A stretch of DNA of 64,000 bases from Streptomyces toxytricini (GTDB taxonomy: Bacteria; Actinomycetota; Actinomycetes; Streptomycetales; Streptomycetaceae): NCBI RefSeq assembly GCF_014649915.1, contig NZ_BMTY01000028.1, positions 27,352 to 91,351 of the forward strand, given 5' to 3'. Shown in pieces: positions 56,561 through 64,000 of the stretch (positions within the stretch are counted from its first letter, which is position 1; each line of letters begins with the position of its first letter). Under the pieces are notes generated by a model, which was given only the letters and a program-made list of their open reading frames with translations, made no database searches and had not been told where the DNA came from. The translations under genes and the position numbers were made by a program.

Positions 56561-58447
56561 TCAGGCCCAGGATGCGGCCACCAGGGCCCGTCGGGCCGCA
56601 GCCAGGTGGGTCGCGGCGGCCAGCCACGCCCAGGCGTAGGCGTCGGCCGACGGGTCGGTCAGGCGGCCGAACGCGTCGCGCGGCCGACGGTCCGCCTCGG
56701 CCGCCAGGTCCGCGGCCAGTTCCGCCGCAGTGGTGAACCCGGCCCTCCGCAAAGGCCCGTACGCGGCGAGCGGCTCGGGCCCGCGACCGGCCTCGGCGAC
56801 GGCCCGGCGGCCGCCGGCGACGCCGGACTCCAGCAGCCGGGCGGCCCGCCACAGCGGAGATTCGGCCAGCGGGTCGGGTCCCGGTTCGGCGGGCGGGGTC
56901 TGCGGGGCGGCGCTCCGGGGCGGGAAGTTGTCGCCCTGGAGGCGGTCGTAGCCGAGGTCGGCGCGGCCCAGCAGCCCGTCCGGCAGCCGCAGCGTGTACG
57001 CGGCGCCCGGGACGGGCCCGACGGCGAGGGGCCGCAGGGTGGCGGCCCGGTCGAGGTCGGGGCGGCCCAGGACGCGCAGCGCGAGGCCCGGGTGGGAGGC
57101 GATCCGGCGCAGGTTCTCCAGGTGCGGCAGCTCGGGGTGCGGGTGGGCGGCCCGCAGCCGCAGCACCGGCCCGTCGGGGCGGTCCTCCCGTACGAGGAGG
57201 TCCTCGCCGGCCGGGCCGAGCACCGTGACGTCGCAGCCCAGCAGGGCCGGGCCGGCGCCGTCCGGGTCGGGGTCGGCGAGCTGCGCGGCGACCGCCTCGG
57301 CCGCCGGGCGGGCGAACAGCGCGGCGGCGGGCTCCTCGGTCCACGGGACGCCGGGCATCGGGTGGGCCTGTACGCCGCGTCCGGCGCCGAGCCGGCCGTC
57401 GGGCGAGACGGTGGCGCCCGCGATGCGCAGGCCGCCGCGGGCGAGGCCCGCGTGGTCGAGGGCGGCGCCGCCGAGGACCACCGAGGCGGAGCCGGCGCCC
57501 TTGGCGCGGGCCAGGCCGCCGGGGCGGACGTCGGACAGCGAGTGGCGTCCGCCGTCCTGCGACAGCAGGTGGGTGACCACTCCCCCGTATCCGGTGGCGG
57601 TCAGCACCGGTTCCCGGCACAGCCCGTACACCCGCAGGTGGCCGCCCGGCCGGTAGGTGCGCCGGGAGGTGCCCGTCCAGGCGGGGTCCGCGGTGCCGGA
57701 CGCCAGCAGTGCTGCGGTCTGGAGGAGTTCCAGGAAGGACGCGGCGAGGTCGGCGGGGCGGTGGTTGCCGCTGCGCTCGCGCGCCGAGCGCAGACCGCGT
57801 ACGAGGCGCAGGGTGGCGGCCTCGGCGCGCGGCAGGCCGGCGACGCGGGCGGAGTGGGCGGCGCGCAGCAGTTCAGCCTGGACGACGGCCCCGGCGGCGG
57901 TGGCGCCGGCGGCGAGGGCTTCGGCGCCGGCCCGCCACAGGGCGTCGGCTGCGGCGGTCTGGGCCGCGGTGAGCACCGGGAGCGGCTCCTCCGCCCCGCC
58001 GGACGGGTTCTCGGGCCCGCCGGCGGATGGCGTGGAGCCCGCGGTTGCGGCCGGCCCGCCGGGGCCTTCCGCCCCGGTGGCGGCCGCGGCCGCGGCCGGC
58101 CGGCCGGGATCCGCCTCCGGATCCGGCTCCGGCGCGGCCGGAGCGTCCGCGAGCGGGGCCGCGCCGAGCGCGGCGGCCCGGTGCAGGCAGCGGGGCGCGA
58201 GCAGGCAGGTGCAGACGGCCCGGTCGGCGGTGTCGACGGCTCCGCCGGGGCCGGGCCGCAGGGTGACGACGGCGTCCTCGCCGAACCGGACGGTGACGGT
58301 GCCGTCCGCGGCGCGCTCGGCCGGTGTCGCGCCCGTGGCGCAGCCGTCGACGGCGGCGTCGAGCTTCTTGCGCAGCCGCGCGGTGAGGTGCTCGACCGCT
58401 TCGGCGAGGACCTCGGGGGCGACGGGCGGCAGCAGGTCGGTACTCAA
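56561..58447 (-). CDS. SWIM zinc-finger protein (YehQ-like)
   Basis: A 628-aa protein. The SWIM zinc motif CTCLLAPRCLH (Cys79, Cys81, Cys87, His89) is near the N-terminus, after EHLTARLRKKLDAAVDGCATG. The rest is Ala-rich helical with motifs such as LRVYGLCREPVLTATGYGGVVTHLLSQDGGRHSLSDV and YTLRLPDGLLGRADLGYDRLQGDNFP. It is the last gene of a minus-strand operon and corresponds to E. coli YehQ. Its start is TTG 58447, overlapping the stop of the upstream gene as TTGA, which I prefer to longer frame extensions because it gives the same 4-base coupling as the other genes. SWIM domains bind nucleic acids or proteins; the pathway role is unknown. Confidence 0.85.
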   Translation of the reverse strand: MSTDLLPPVAPEVLAEAVEHLTARLRKKLDAAVDGCATGATPAERAADGTVTVRFGEDAVVTLRPGPGGAVDTADRAVCTCLLAPRCLHRAAALGAAPLADAPAAPEPDPEADPGRPAAAAAATGAEGPGGPAATAGSTPSAGGPENPSGGAEEPLPVLTAAQTAAADALWRAGAEALAAGATAAGAVVQAELLRAAHSARVAGLPRAEAATLRLVRGLRSARERSGNHRPADLAASFLELLQTAALLASGTADPAWTGTSRRTYRPGGHLRVYGLCREPVLTATGYGGVVTHLLSQDGGRHSLSDVRPGGLARAKGAGSASVVLGGAALDHAGLARGGLRIAGATVSPDGRLGAGRGVQAHPMPGVPWTEEPAAALFARPAAEAVAAQLADPDPDGAGPALLGCDVTVLGPAGEDLLVREDRPDGPVLRLRAAHPHPELPHLENLRRIASHPGLALRVLGRPDLDRAATLRPLAVGPVPGAAYTLRLPDGLLGRADLGYDRLQGDNFPPRSAAPQTPPAEPGPDPLAESPLWRAARLLESGVAGGRRAVAEAGRGPEPLAAYGPLRRAGFTTAAELAADLAAEADRRPRDAFGRLTDPSADAYAWAWLAAATHLAAARRALVAASWA

Positions 58448-61400
58448 CGGGTTTCTCCACGGAGGCGGTCGCCCACCCAGCGGGCGAGGGCGAGCGGGCT
58501 GAGGGCGGCCACCGGCATGCCGGCCGCGACGAGCTGCCGCGCGACGGACACCGAGTAGCGGGGGGTGCCGGTGTCGTCGAGGGCGGCGCAGCCCATCAGG
58601 TGGGCGCCGGACGCGGCGAGCGCCCGCACCTCGCCGAGGAGTCCGCCGATGGGGGCGCCCTCCTCGAAGTCGCTGACCACGACGACGAGGGTGCGGCTCG
58701 GCACGGTGATCAGGGAGCGCGCGTGGGCCAGGCCCGCGGCGATGTGCGTGCCCCCGCCGACGCGGACCTCGAGGAGCAGCGACAGCGGGTCCTCGACGCG
58801 GTCGGTGAGGTCCACGACCTGTGTGGAGAAGGCGAGGAAGTGCGTCGACAGGGTCGGTACGCCGCCCAGGACCGCGGCGGTGAGCGCCGACCAGATGACG
58901 GACGCCTCCATGGAGCCGGAGACGTCGACGACGAGGACCAGCCGCCAGTCGGCCTCGCGGCGGGCCCTCGTGTGGAAGACGGGCCGCTCGGGGACTATGA
59001 CGAGGCGTCCGTCGTCGAGCCGCCGCGTGTGCGCCAGGTTGGCCCGCAGGGTGCGGTCCAGGTCGAGCCGCCCGCCGGGGCGGCGGCTGGGCCGCGGCGT
59101 GTTGAGGCCGGACAGGGCGGGGCGCAGCCGGGTCGCCAGCTCCTTGGCGAGTTCGTCGACCAGGCGCCGCACGAGCGGGCGCAGGCGCGCCACCTGCGCT
59201 TCGGGCAGGCCGCCCGCGAGGGACAGCACGGAGCTGAGGAGTTCCACGGAGGGCCGTACGGAGGCGGGGTCGAGCTGGGTGAGCACGTCGCTGCGGCCGG
59301 TGTCGGCGGCGGCGGCGAGGACTTCCTCGCGGACGTCCGCGCCGAAGAGCGCCTGCAGTTCCTCGGCCCATTCGCGGGCCGTGGGGAAGGAGGCGTCCTG
59401 CCCGCCGCCCGTGCCGGAGCCGGCGCCGGTGCCGCCGTCGAGGTCGGCGGAGCCCTCGCCGCGGCCGGTGCCGTACAGCTCGTCCAGGGCGCGGGCGTAG
59501 CGGCGGGCGCCGGCGGGGAGCCGGTCGCGCTGCCGGCCGAGGAGGAGCCGCCAGCGGTCGGCGGGCCCGAGCCGTACGGGGTCCCCGGCGGCGCCGGACG
59601 CGGCCTGCGCATCATCCGCGGACGGCACGTGCGCCGCGGGCGGCGTGAAGGCCGCCGCGCCGGCGACCCCGGCCTGCTGTCCGTCCCCGGCGGCGGACGC
59701 GGCGGGAGCCGCCTCCGAGGCCACGGGTCCGGCGCCGGACGCGGCGTCGGCACCGGCGGGCCCCGGCGGGGTGGGGGCGGCGCCCGAGGCGGTGCGCCCG
59801 GGCATCCCTCCGCCCGCTGCGGTGGCCGGCGGTTCGACACCCGACCCCGCGGCCTCCGTCATCGCTGCGGCGGACGGTGCCTGGCCGGCCGGCCCCGGAG
59901 ACGCGGCGGTTGCCGCCTCGGCCGGAGCCTCGGCGGCCGCGCCGGGCCGCGAGGAGGAGGCAGCGGTCGCCTGGTCCGCGGCGGCCGGGTGGTCCGGTCG
60001 CGGCAGGGCCTTCAGGGCGGCCGCTCCGGCGGCGTCCGCCGCCGCCCACAGGGCGAGCAGCGCGGGCGGTGCGTCGAGGGTGAGGTCGATGCGGTCGCCG
60101 AGGCGTTCGGTGACGGTGGCCAGGAGCCGCTCGCGGGCGGCGGGGGCCAGCGTGTCGAAGCCGCCGCGGAGGGCCGGGAGCCGGTCCAGGAAGTCCGTGT
60201 CGGCGAGGGAGTCGACGCGGTCCAGGACCGGGAGGAGCGCGGCCGCGGAGGACTGCAGCAGCGGCCCGGCCGCGGTGAGCAGCCCGCCGAGACGGCGCGT
60301 CAGCGCGCGGCGCGCCTCGAGGGTGGAGGCGCCGTCGATCCAGCCGGCGGCGCGGGCTCCGAGCCCGTCGGCGGGGTCGAGGTCGAGCAGGACGCGTACC
60401 GCGAGCGCCGCGCCCTGCATCAGCGGGGAGCCGTCGGCCGCGAGGGCGGCGAGGGCGTCGTCCATGCGCAGGCCGAGGTGTCGGCCGGCGGCCCGGTCGG
60501 CGAGGGCGACCAGCGCCCGCGCGTCGGCGGGGTCCTCGCTCCCGGCCAGGCCGGGCAGGGCGCGTACGGCCGCGTCCAGCAGTTCGCCGGTGAGGGCGCC
60601 GGCGGCCTCGCGCAGGCCGTCCGAGTCCAGCGGGAAGTGCCCGCGGGCGAGCCCTTCCAGCAGGTCGAGCGCTTCGAGGAGTTCGGGCAGGGCGGCGGTC
60701 TGCGGGAGGACGGCGGCGGCCTCCTCCAGGCGTACGCCGACCAGTTCGGGCAGGTCGCAGCGGGCGGCGGCGGCCAGGCCGGCGAGGATCTGCGGCGGGG
60801 TCGGTCCGCCGTCGGCGGCGGCCCGGCGGGCGGTCTCGCCGAGGGTTCCGGCGGCGGCCTGGGCGGCGGTGACGCCGCGAACTCCGGCGAGGTCCAGGCG
60901 GGCCGGGACGGACGGCGTCCACTTCAGCCGCCACTTGGTGCCGAGCGCGGTGCCGTCGCCTGTGCCGGCCACGTCGAGGGCCTCCCCGTATCCGGCGCCG
61001 AGGACGGCGAGGCGCTGCAGGAGCACCTCGCGCCGGCGGTCGAGCGGGGAGCGCAGCGGGTCGAGGCGGATCTCTCGGGGGGCGGGGTCCTTCGGGCCGG
61101 GCAGCCGCAGTTCGGTGAGCTCGGCTTCGACGCCGGGCCCGAGGCCGGAGCGCGGGGCGTGCGGGGTGATGCGGCCGCGGCCTGTGCCGACGAACACGGC
61201 TTCGAGGGCGCGGGCCAGGGCCCGGCCGCGGCCGAGGGGCTCGCCCTGCCCGAGGACGGTGGTGACGGCTTCGAGGAGTTCGCCGCGCCCGGGCGCGGGC
61301 AGGCCGCGCAGGGCGGCCAGGTCGCAGGCCAGGCGCAGGGTTTCGGCGGCCTCTCCGGTGCCGGCGGTGTGGCCGGCGCGGCGCAGCTCGCGGCACAGGC

Positions 61401-62406
61401 CGGTGAGGGCGTCGGACGCCGCGGTGCGGAGCCGCTCGGGGTCGCCGCCCGCCTCCAGGACGGCCTGCTGCCAGCGGGGGTCGCGGATGCCGGCGGGGTA
61501 GCCGGAGCGGGCGTCGAGCAGGTCGAAGGAGTACGGCACCAGCGAGGTGACGGCGGCCTCCGCGTGCCCGGCGGCGTCCCGGCCGGCGGGAGCCTGAGCC
61601 TCCGCAGCGGCGGTCCCGCCGCCGGTGCCCGCGCCGTCAACGGCGTCGAGGAGCGCGGCGTCGAGGAGCGCGGGTGCGTGGAACGCGCCGATGACGGCGG
61701 CGACGCGCCTGCCCCCGGCGGCCGCGGCGGCGATGACGCTGCGCATCCGCGCCTCGCGGGCCAGGTCGGTGGCGGGGACGTCGGCGTCCTCGCGCAGTGC
61801 CCAGCCGACGCCGAGGGCCGCCCGGCGGACGGCCTCCGGCGTGCAGCCCGGGGCGAGAACCTCGACGGCGCGGTCCCACATGTCGTCGCCGTCGCGGCCG
61901 GTGCCGGACGCGCTGAGGGCGTCCGCGTAGGTACGCCCGCGCACACCCGGGCCGGCGACGCCGCCGGCGTCCGGCGCCGCGTCCGGACCCTCCTCCGGGT
62001 TCCAGCCCGGGTCGGACAGCGGCAGGTCGCAGCACAGCACCTCGGCGCCGTGCTCGCGGGCCCACCGGATCGCCGCCAGCTCCGGGGAGAAGTCGGCGAA
62101 CGGGTAGAACGCCAGGCCGCCGCCCCGCCCGGTGCCGGCGAGGGCGACGGGCGCGACGGTCTCGGGGTCGGCGAGGTGCTCCAGCCACGGCCGGAAGTCG
62201 GCGGGGAGCTCCACGCAGACCACCTCGGCCCCGGCGGCGTCCAGCAGCGCCGGGACCACGGCGGCGAGGGCCGGGCTGTGGTGGCGTACGCCCAGCAGGT
62301 AGGGCTGCCGGGACGCGGCGAGGGCGTCCACGGCGGCCCGCGGGTCGGCGGCGCCCGGGCCGGGGCCGGCCGGGGGCGTCGGCGCGCCCGCGGTGAGGGT
62401 GGTCAT
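58444..62406 (-). CDS. DUF5682-vWA fusion protein (YehM-YehP-like)
   Basis: A 1320-aa protein. Residues ~30-790 are DUF5682: QPYLLGVRHHSPALAAVVPALLDAAGAEVVCVELPADFRPWLEHL, REHGAEVLCCDLPLSD, VAAVIGAFHAPALLDAALLDAV. Residues ~800-960 are a low-complexity Ala/Pro/Gly linker. Residues ~1150-1315 are a von Willebrand A domain with intact MIDAS (LVVDVSGSM, D1161; GGGTHIAAGLAHA; VVVVSDFEEG). In E. coli the two parts are separate genes (yehM, yehP). vWA domains paired with MoxR ATPases usually recognise or assemble protein complexes. Overlaps by 4 bases with both MoxR (ATGA) and SWIM (TTGA) genes. Start ATG 62406. Confidence 0.88.
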   Translation of the reverse strand: MTTLTAGAPTPPAGPGPGAADPRAAVDALAASRQPYLLGVRHHSPALAAVVPALLDAAGAEVVCVELPADFRPWLEHLADPETVAPVALAGTGRGGGLAFYPFADFSPELAAIRWAREHGAEVLCCDLPLSDPGWNPEEGPDAAPDAGGVAGPGVRGRTYADALSASGTGRDGDDMWDRAVEVLAPGCTPEAVRRAALGVGWALREDADVPATDLAREARMRSVIAAAAAGGRRVAAVIGAFHAPALLDAALLDAVDGAGTGGGTAAAEAQAPAGRDAAGHAEAAVTSLVPYSFDLLDARSGYPAGIRDPRWQQAVLEAGGDPERLRTAASDALTGLCRELRRAGHTAGTGEAAETLRLACDLAALRGLPAPGRGELLEAVTTVLGQGEPLGRGRALARALEAVFVGTGRGRITPHAPRSGLGPGVEAELTELRLPGPKDPAPREIRLDPLRSPLDRRREVLLQRLAVLGAGYGEALDVAGTGDGTALGTKWRLKWTPSVPARLDLAGVRGVTAAQAAAGTLGETARRAAADGGPTPPQILAGLAAAARCDLPELVGVRLEEAAAVLPQTAALPELLEALDLLEGLARGHFPLDSDGLREAAGALTGELLDAAVRALPGLAGSEDPADARALVALADRAAGRHLGLRMDDALAALAADGSPLMQGAALAVRVLLDLDPADGLGARAAGWIDGASTLEARRALTRRLGGLLTAAGPLLQSSAAALLPVLDRVDSLADTDFLDRLPALRGGFDTLAPAARERLLATVTERLGDRIDLTLDAPPALLALWAAADAAGAAALKALPRPDHPAAADQATAASSSRPGAAAEAPAEAATAASPGPAGQAPSAAAMTEAAGSGVEPPATAAGGGMPGRTASGAAPTPPGPAGADAASGAGPVASEAAPAASAAGDGQQAGVAGAAAFTPPAAHVPSADDAQAASGAAGDPVRLGPADRWRLLLGRQRDRLPAGARRYARALDELYGTGRGEGSADLDGGTGAGSGTGGGQDASFPTAREWAEELQALFGADVREEVLAAAADTGRSDVLTQLDPASVRPSVELLSSVLSLAGGLPEAQVARLRPLVRRLVDELAKELATRLRPALSGLNTPRPSRRPGGRLDLDRTLRANLAHTRRLDDGRLVIVPERPVFHTRARREADWRLVLVVDVSGSMEASVIWSALTAAVLGGVPTLSTHFLAFSTQVVDLTDRVEDPLSLLLEVRVGGGTHIAAGLAHARSLITVPSRTLVVVVSDFEEGAPIGGLLGEVRALAASGAHLMGCAALDDTGTPRYSVSVARQLVAAGMPVAALSPLALARWVGDRLRGETR

Positions 62407-63566
62407 CGCAGGCTCCCGCGCAGGTCCCACAGGCGGCGCCACATGGCCGAGCCGTCCTCGGCGCGGCGGCGGACCGGGCCGTCCCAGTAGCCGAGGAGGC
62501 GGCCGTGGTCGGCGGGGTCGTCCTTGCGGACCACGCCGAGGAGGTGGCCGGGCAGCAGGTCGAGGACGTCGCCGCCCGGCAGGTACGCGGCCGCGACGCC
62601 CAGGGAGGCGGCCACCTGGACGGCTTCGGCGGTGGACATCACGGTGCCGGGGCGCTCCACGTCCCAGCCTTCGGCGGAGCGGCCCGAGCGCAGGTCGCGG
62701 AAGACGGTGACGAGGGCGTCGAGGACGGCGTCGTCCACGCCGAAGGAGGCACCGGCGCGCTGCACGGCCGCGACGGCCTGGCGGCGGATGAGGGCGGCTT
62801 CGGCGTCCGCGTCGGCGATGGGGTCGACGGTCTCGAAGTTGAAGCGCCGCTTGAGGGCGGCGGACATCTCGGAGACGCCGCGGTCGCGGAGGTTGGCGGT
62901 GGCGATGACCGTGAAGCCGGGCGCGGCGCTGACGACGGCGTCCTCGGTGGCGGTCAGTTCGGGGACGCTGACGCGCCGGTCGGACAGGATCGACACCAGT
63001 GCGTCCTGGACCTCGGGGAGGCAGCGGGTGATCTCCTCGACGCGGACGACGCGCCCGGTGCGCATGGCGGACAGCACCGGGGAGTCGACGAGGGCCTTCG
63101 GGGTGGGGCCCTGGGCGAGGAGGAGGGCGTAGTTCCAGCCGTAGCGGAAGGCGTCCTCGGTGGTGCCGGCGGTGCCCTGCACGGTGAGGGAGCTGGTGCC
63201 GCTGACGGCGGCGGCGAGGAGCTCCGACAGCATCGACTTGGCGGTGCCGGGCTCGCCGGTCAGGAGCAGGCCGCGCTCGCCCGCGAGGGTGACGACGCAG
63301 CGTTCGACGAGGGCGCGCTCGCCGACGAACTTGGGGGCGATCCTCATCTTGGCGGGCAGGCCGGCCCGGCGCCCTCTCAGGGCGAGCTCCTCGCCGTCGC
63401 TGCCGCAGACGAAGGTCACGACGGCGCGCGGGGTGAGCGCCCAGCCGGGCGGGCGGGGGCCGGTGTCCTGCGCGGCGAGGAAGGCGAGCTCGTCGGCGTA
63501 CCTCTCCTCGGCGGGCAGCATCTGGCGGGCCGGGGCGGGCGGTTCTTGGGTGGCGGTGGTGGTCAT
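62403..63566 (-). CDS. MoxR-type AAA+ ATPase (YehL-like)
   Basis: A 387-aa AAA+ ATPase. GEPGTAKS (residues 104-111) is Walker A, TGRVVRVEEITRCLPEVQDALVSILSDRRVS holds Walker B and arginine-type residues, and FTVIATANLRDRGVSEMSAALKRRFNFE holds sensor 1 and the arginine finger region. It lines up with MoxR and E. coli YehL. MoxR ATPases remodel or load metal into partner proteins, here probably the vWA protein encoded next. GAGGA lies 8 bases before the ATG. The leader (63567-63630) is strongly pyrimidine-rich on the coding strand. A hairpin separates it from the gene to its right. Confidence 0.92.
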   Translation of the reverse strand: MTTTATQEPPAPARQMLPAEERYADELAFLAAQDTGPRPPGWALTPRAVVTFVCGSDGEELALRGRRAGLPAKMRIAPKFVGERALVERCVVTLAGERGLLLTGEPGTAKSMLSELLAAAVSGTSSLTVQGTAGTTEDAFRYGWNYALLLAQGPTPKALVDSPVLSAMRTGRVVRVEEITRCLPEVQDALVSILSDRRVSVPELTATEDAVVSAAPGFTVIATANLRDRGVSEMSAALKRRFNFETVDPIADADAEAALIRRQAVAAVQRAGASFGVDDAVLDALVTVFRDLRSGRSAEGWDVERPGTVMSTAEAVQVAASLGVAAAYLPGGDVLDLLPGHLLGVVRKDDPADHGRLLGYWDGPVRRRAEDGSAMWRRLWDLRGSLR

Positions 63567-63646
63567 CGCGGATCCTCGGTGCGTGGGAAAGGTCGGAAGA
63601 AGGAACGTCGGGAAGGAAACGGGAAAGAGGGGCGGGCCCGGGAGGT

Positions 63647-63687
63647 CGGCCGGCTGCCGTCCCCGCGAGGGGGACGGCAGCCGGCCG
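63647..63687 (-). terminator. Strong hairpin upstream of MoxR gene
   Basis: Perfect arms of about 18 bases (GGCCGGCTGCCGTCCCC at 63648-63664 against GGGGACGGCAGCCGGCC at 63670-63686, plus one outer pair). It lies just after the stop of the right-edge gene, before the MoxR leader. Confidence 0.8.
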
Positions 63688-63714
63688 GCGGCGGTTGCGG
63701 CCCGGGGCCTTCGG

Positions 63715-64000
63715 TCAGCGGCGGCGTCCGCGGGTGCGCTTGACCTTCAGCTGCTCGAAGCGCGGGGCGTCGCCGTCGGTGACCCGCTGCCAGGCCCGCC
63801 GGTACAGGTCGGCGACCGGTTCGGTCGGGACGAGGACGCCGAGAGCGGGGCGGGCGCCGGCGGCCAGGCCGTACAGCGGGAACTTCCACTGCTCCAGCGG
63901 CAGGACAGGGGTGTGCATCTCGGCCCATCCGCCGGGCAGGAACAGCGTCCGCCCGGCCCGGGTCCTGCTCGCCGTCACGACCAGGTCCGTCGCGCCGAGT
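63715..64000 (-). CDS. C-terminal end of unidentified protein (start beyond right edge)
   Basis: About 95 codons of the C-terminus are visible: LFLPGGWAEMHTPVLPLEQWKFPLYGLAAG, GVLVPTEPVADLYRRAWQRVTDGDAPRFEQLKVKRTRGRRR. The frame remains open to the window edge, so the gene continues to the right. In yeh-type clusters a DUF4132 (YehI/MolR) gene often precedes MoxR; this end could belong to such a protein, but I cannot confirm it. A strong hairpin follows the stop, so it may be a separate transcript from MoxR or attenuate it. The tail is basic (KVKRTRGRRR). Confidence 0.7.
   Translation of the reverse strand, partial: LGATDLVVTASRTRAGRTLFLPGGWAEMHTPVLPLEQWKFPLYGLAAGARPALGVLVPTEPVADLYRRAWQRVTDGDAPRFEQLKVKRTRGRRR

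Noticed and set aside
1..64000. CRISPR arrays, insertion sequences, integrases or attachment sites
   Set aside because: No regularly spaced direct repeats, transposase or integrase genes were seen. The tRNA-like gene has no flanking integrase or obvious duplicated 3' end.

Overview
The window is very GC-rich, almost every codon ends in G or C, and genes are packed with many 4-base stop/start overlaps. Gene families typical of Streptomyces are present: MAB_1171c-like membrane proteins, DUF6381, LytR-CpsA-Psr, PknB-type kinases, a TTA-codon-containing gene and a DmdR/IdeR-like iron box. I read it as a chromosomal segment of Streptomyces or a close relative (Kitasatospora or similar). The species cannot be told from this sequence alone.

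Layout, left to right. (1) 1-5.4 kb: the end of a P450 gene, a zinc-less quinone-reductase-like dehydrogenase, and a translationally coupled pair (PhzS-like flavin monooxygenase plus a secreted TTHB210/DUF5602-like protein) divergent from an unrecognised 258-aa gene. This may be the edge of a biosynthetic cluster. (2) 5.4-19.1 kb: housekeeping and cell-surface genes, including small proteins, acetyltransferase, DUF6493-like protein, kinase with a ricin-like sensor end, LCP enzyme, dimethylformamidase-like protein, spermidine-synthase-like protein and a secreted hydrolase. (3) 19.4-26.9 kb: a tightly overlapped five-gene operon resembling the acid-reductase part of lux (LuxC/LuxE) without luciferase: PaaK-like adenylating enzyme, MFS exporter, double-GNAT protein, LuxE, and a LuxC-PaaK fusion. 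It ends in a strong hairpin and is followed by an aromatic-type FAD monooxygenase. (4) 28.8-31.1 kb: a MerR regulator divergent from a YhgE/Pip-type membrane protein, with palindromes between them.

(5) 31.3-40.4 kb: one co-directional, closely spaced unit. It runs from a MAB_1171c-like membrane protein through an FAD oxidoreductase and a methyltransferase to an EACC1-like small protein, a 1214-aa caspase-linker-TM-solute-binding-vWA protein and a solute-binding lipoprotein. The last three genes look like a membrane-spanning conflict or cell-death device. A TTA (bldA) codon lies exactly between the caspase domain and the linker. This is my best candidate for an undescribed system. (6) 40.4-50.4 kb: metallo-beta-lactamase-fold hydrolase with divergent AraC regulator, secreted DUF4360 protein, radical copper oxidase, secreted metalloprotease with lectin domain, and small enzymes. 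(7) 50.5-56.5 kb: FprA-type ferredoxin reductase behind an iron box, PHP-domain protein, an odd tRNA-like gene with an 8-nt acceptor strand and GCA anticodon, and small regulators. (8) 56.5-64 kb: a minus-strand operon like E. coli yehLMPQ (MoxR ATPase, DUF5682 fused to vWA, SWIM zinc-finger), with the end of another gene at the right edge.

Assignments rest on motifs and recollection of families. No database search was run, and several start codons are choices between alternatives, as stated in the entries.
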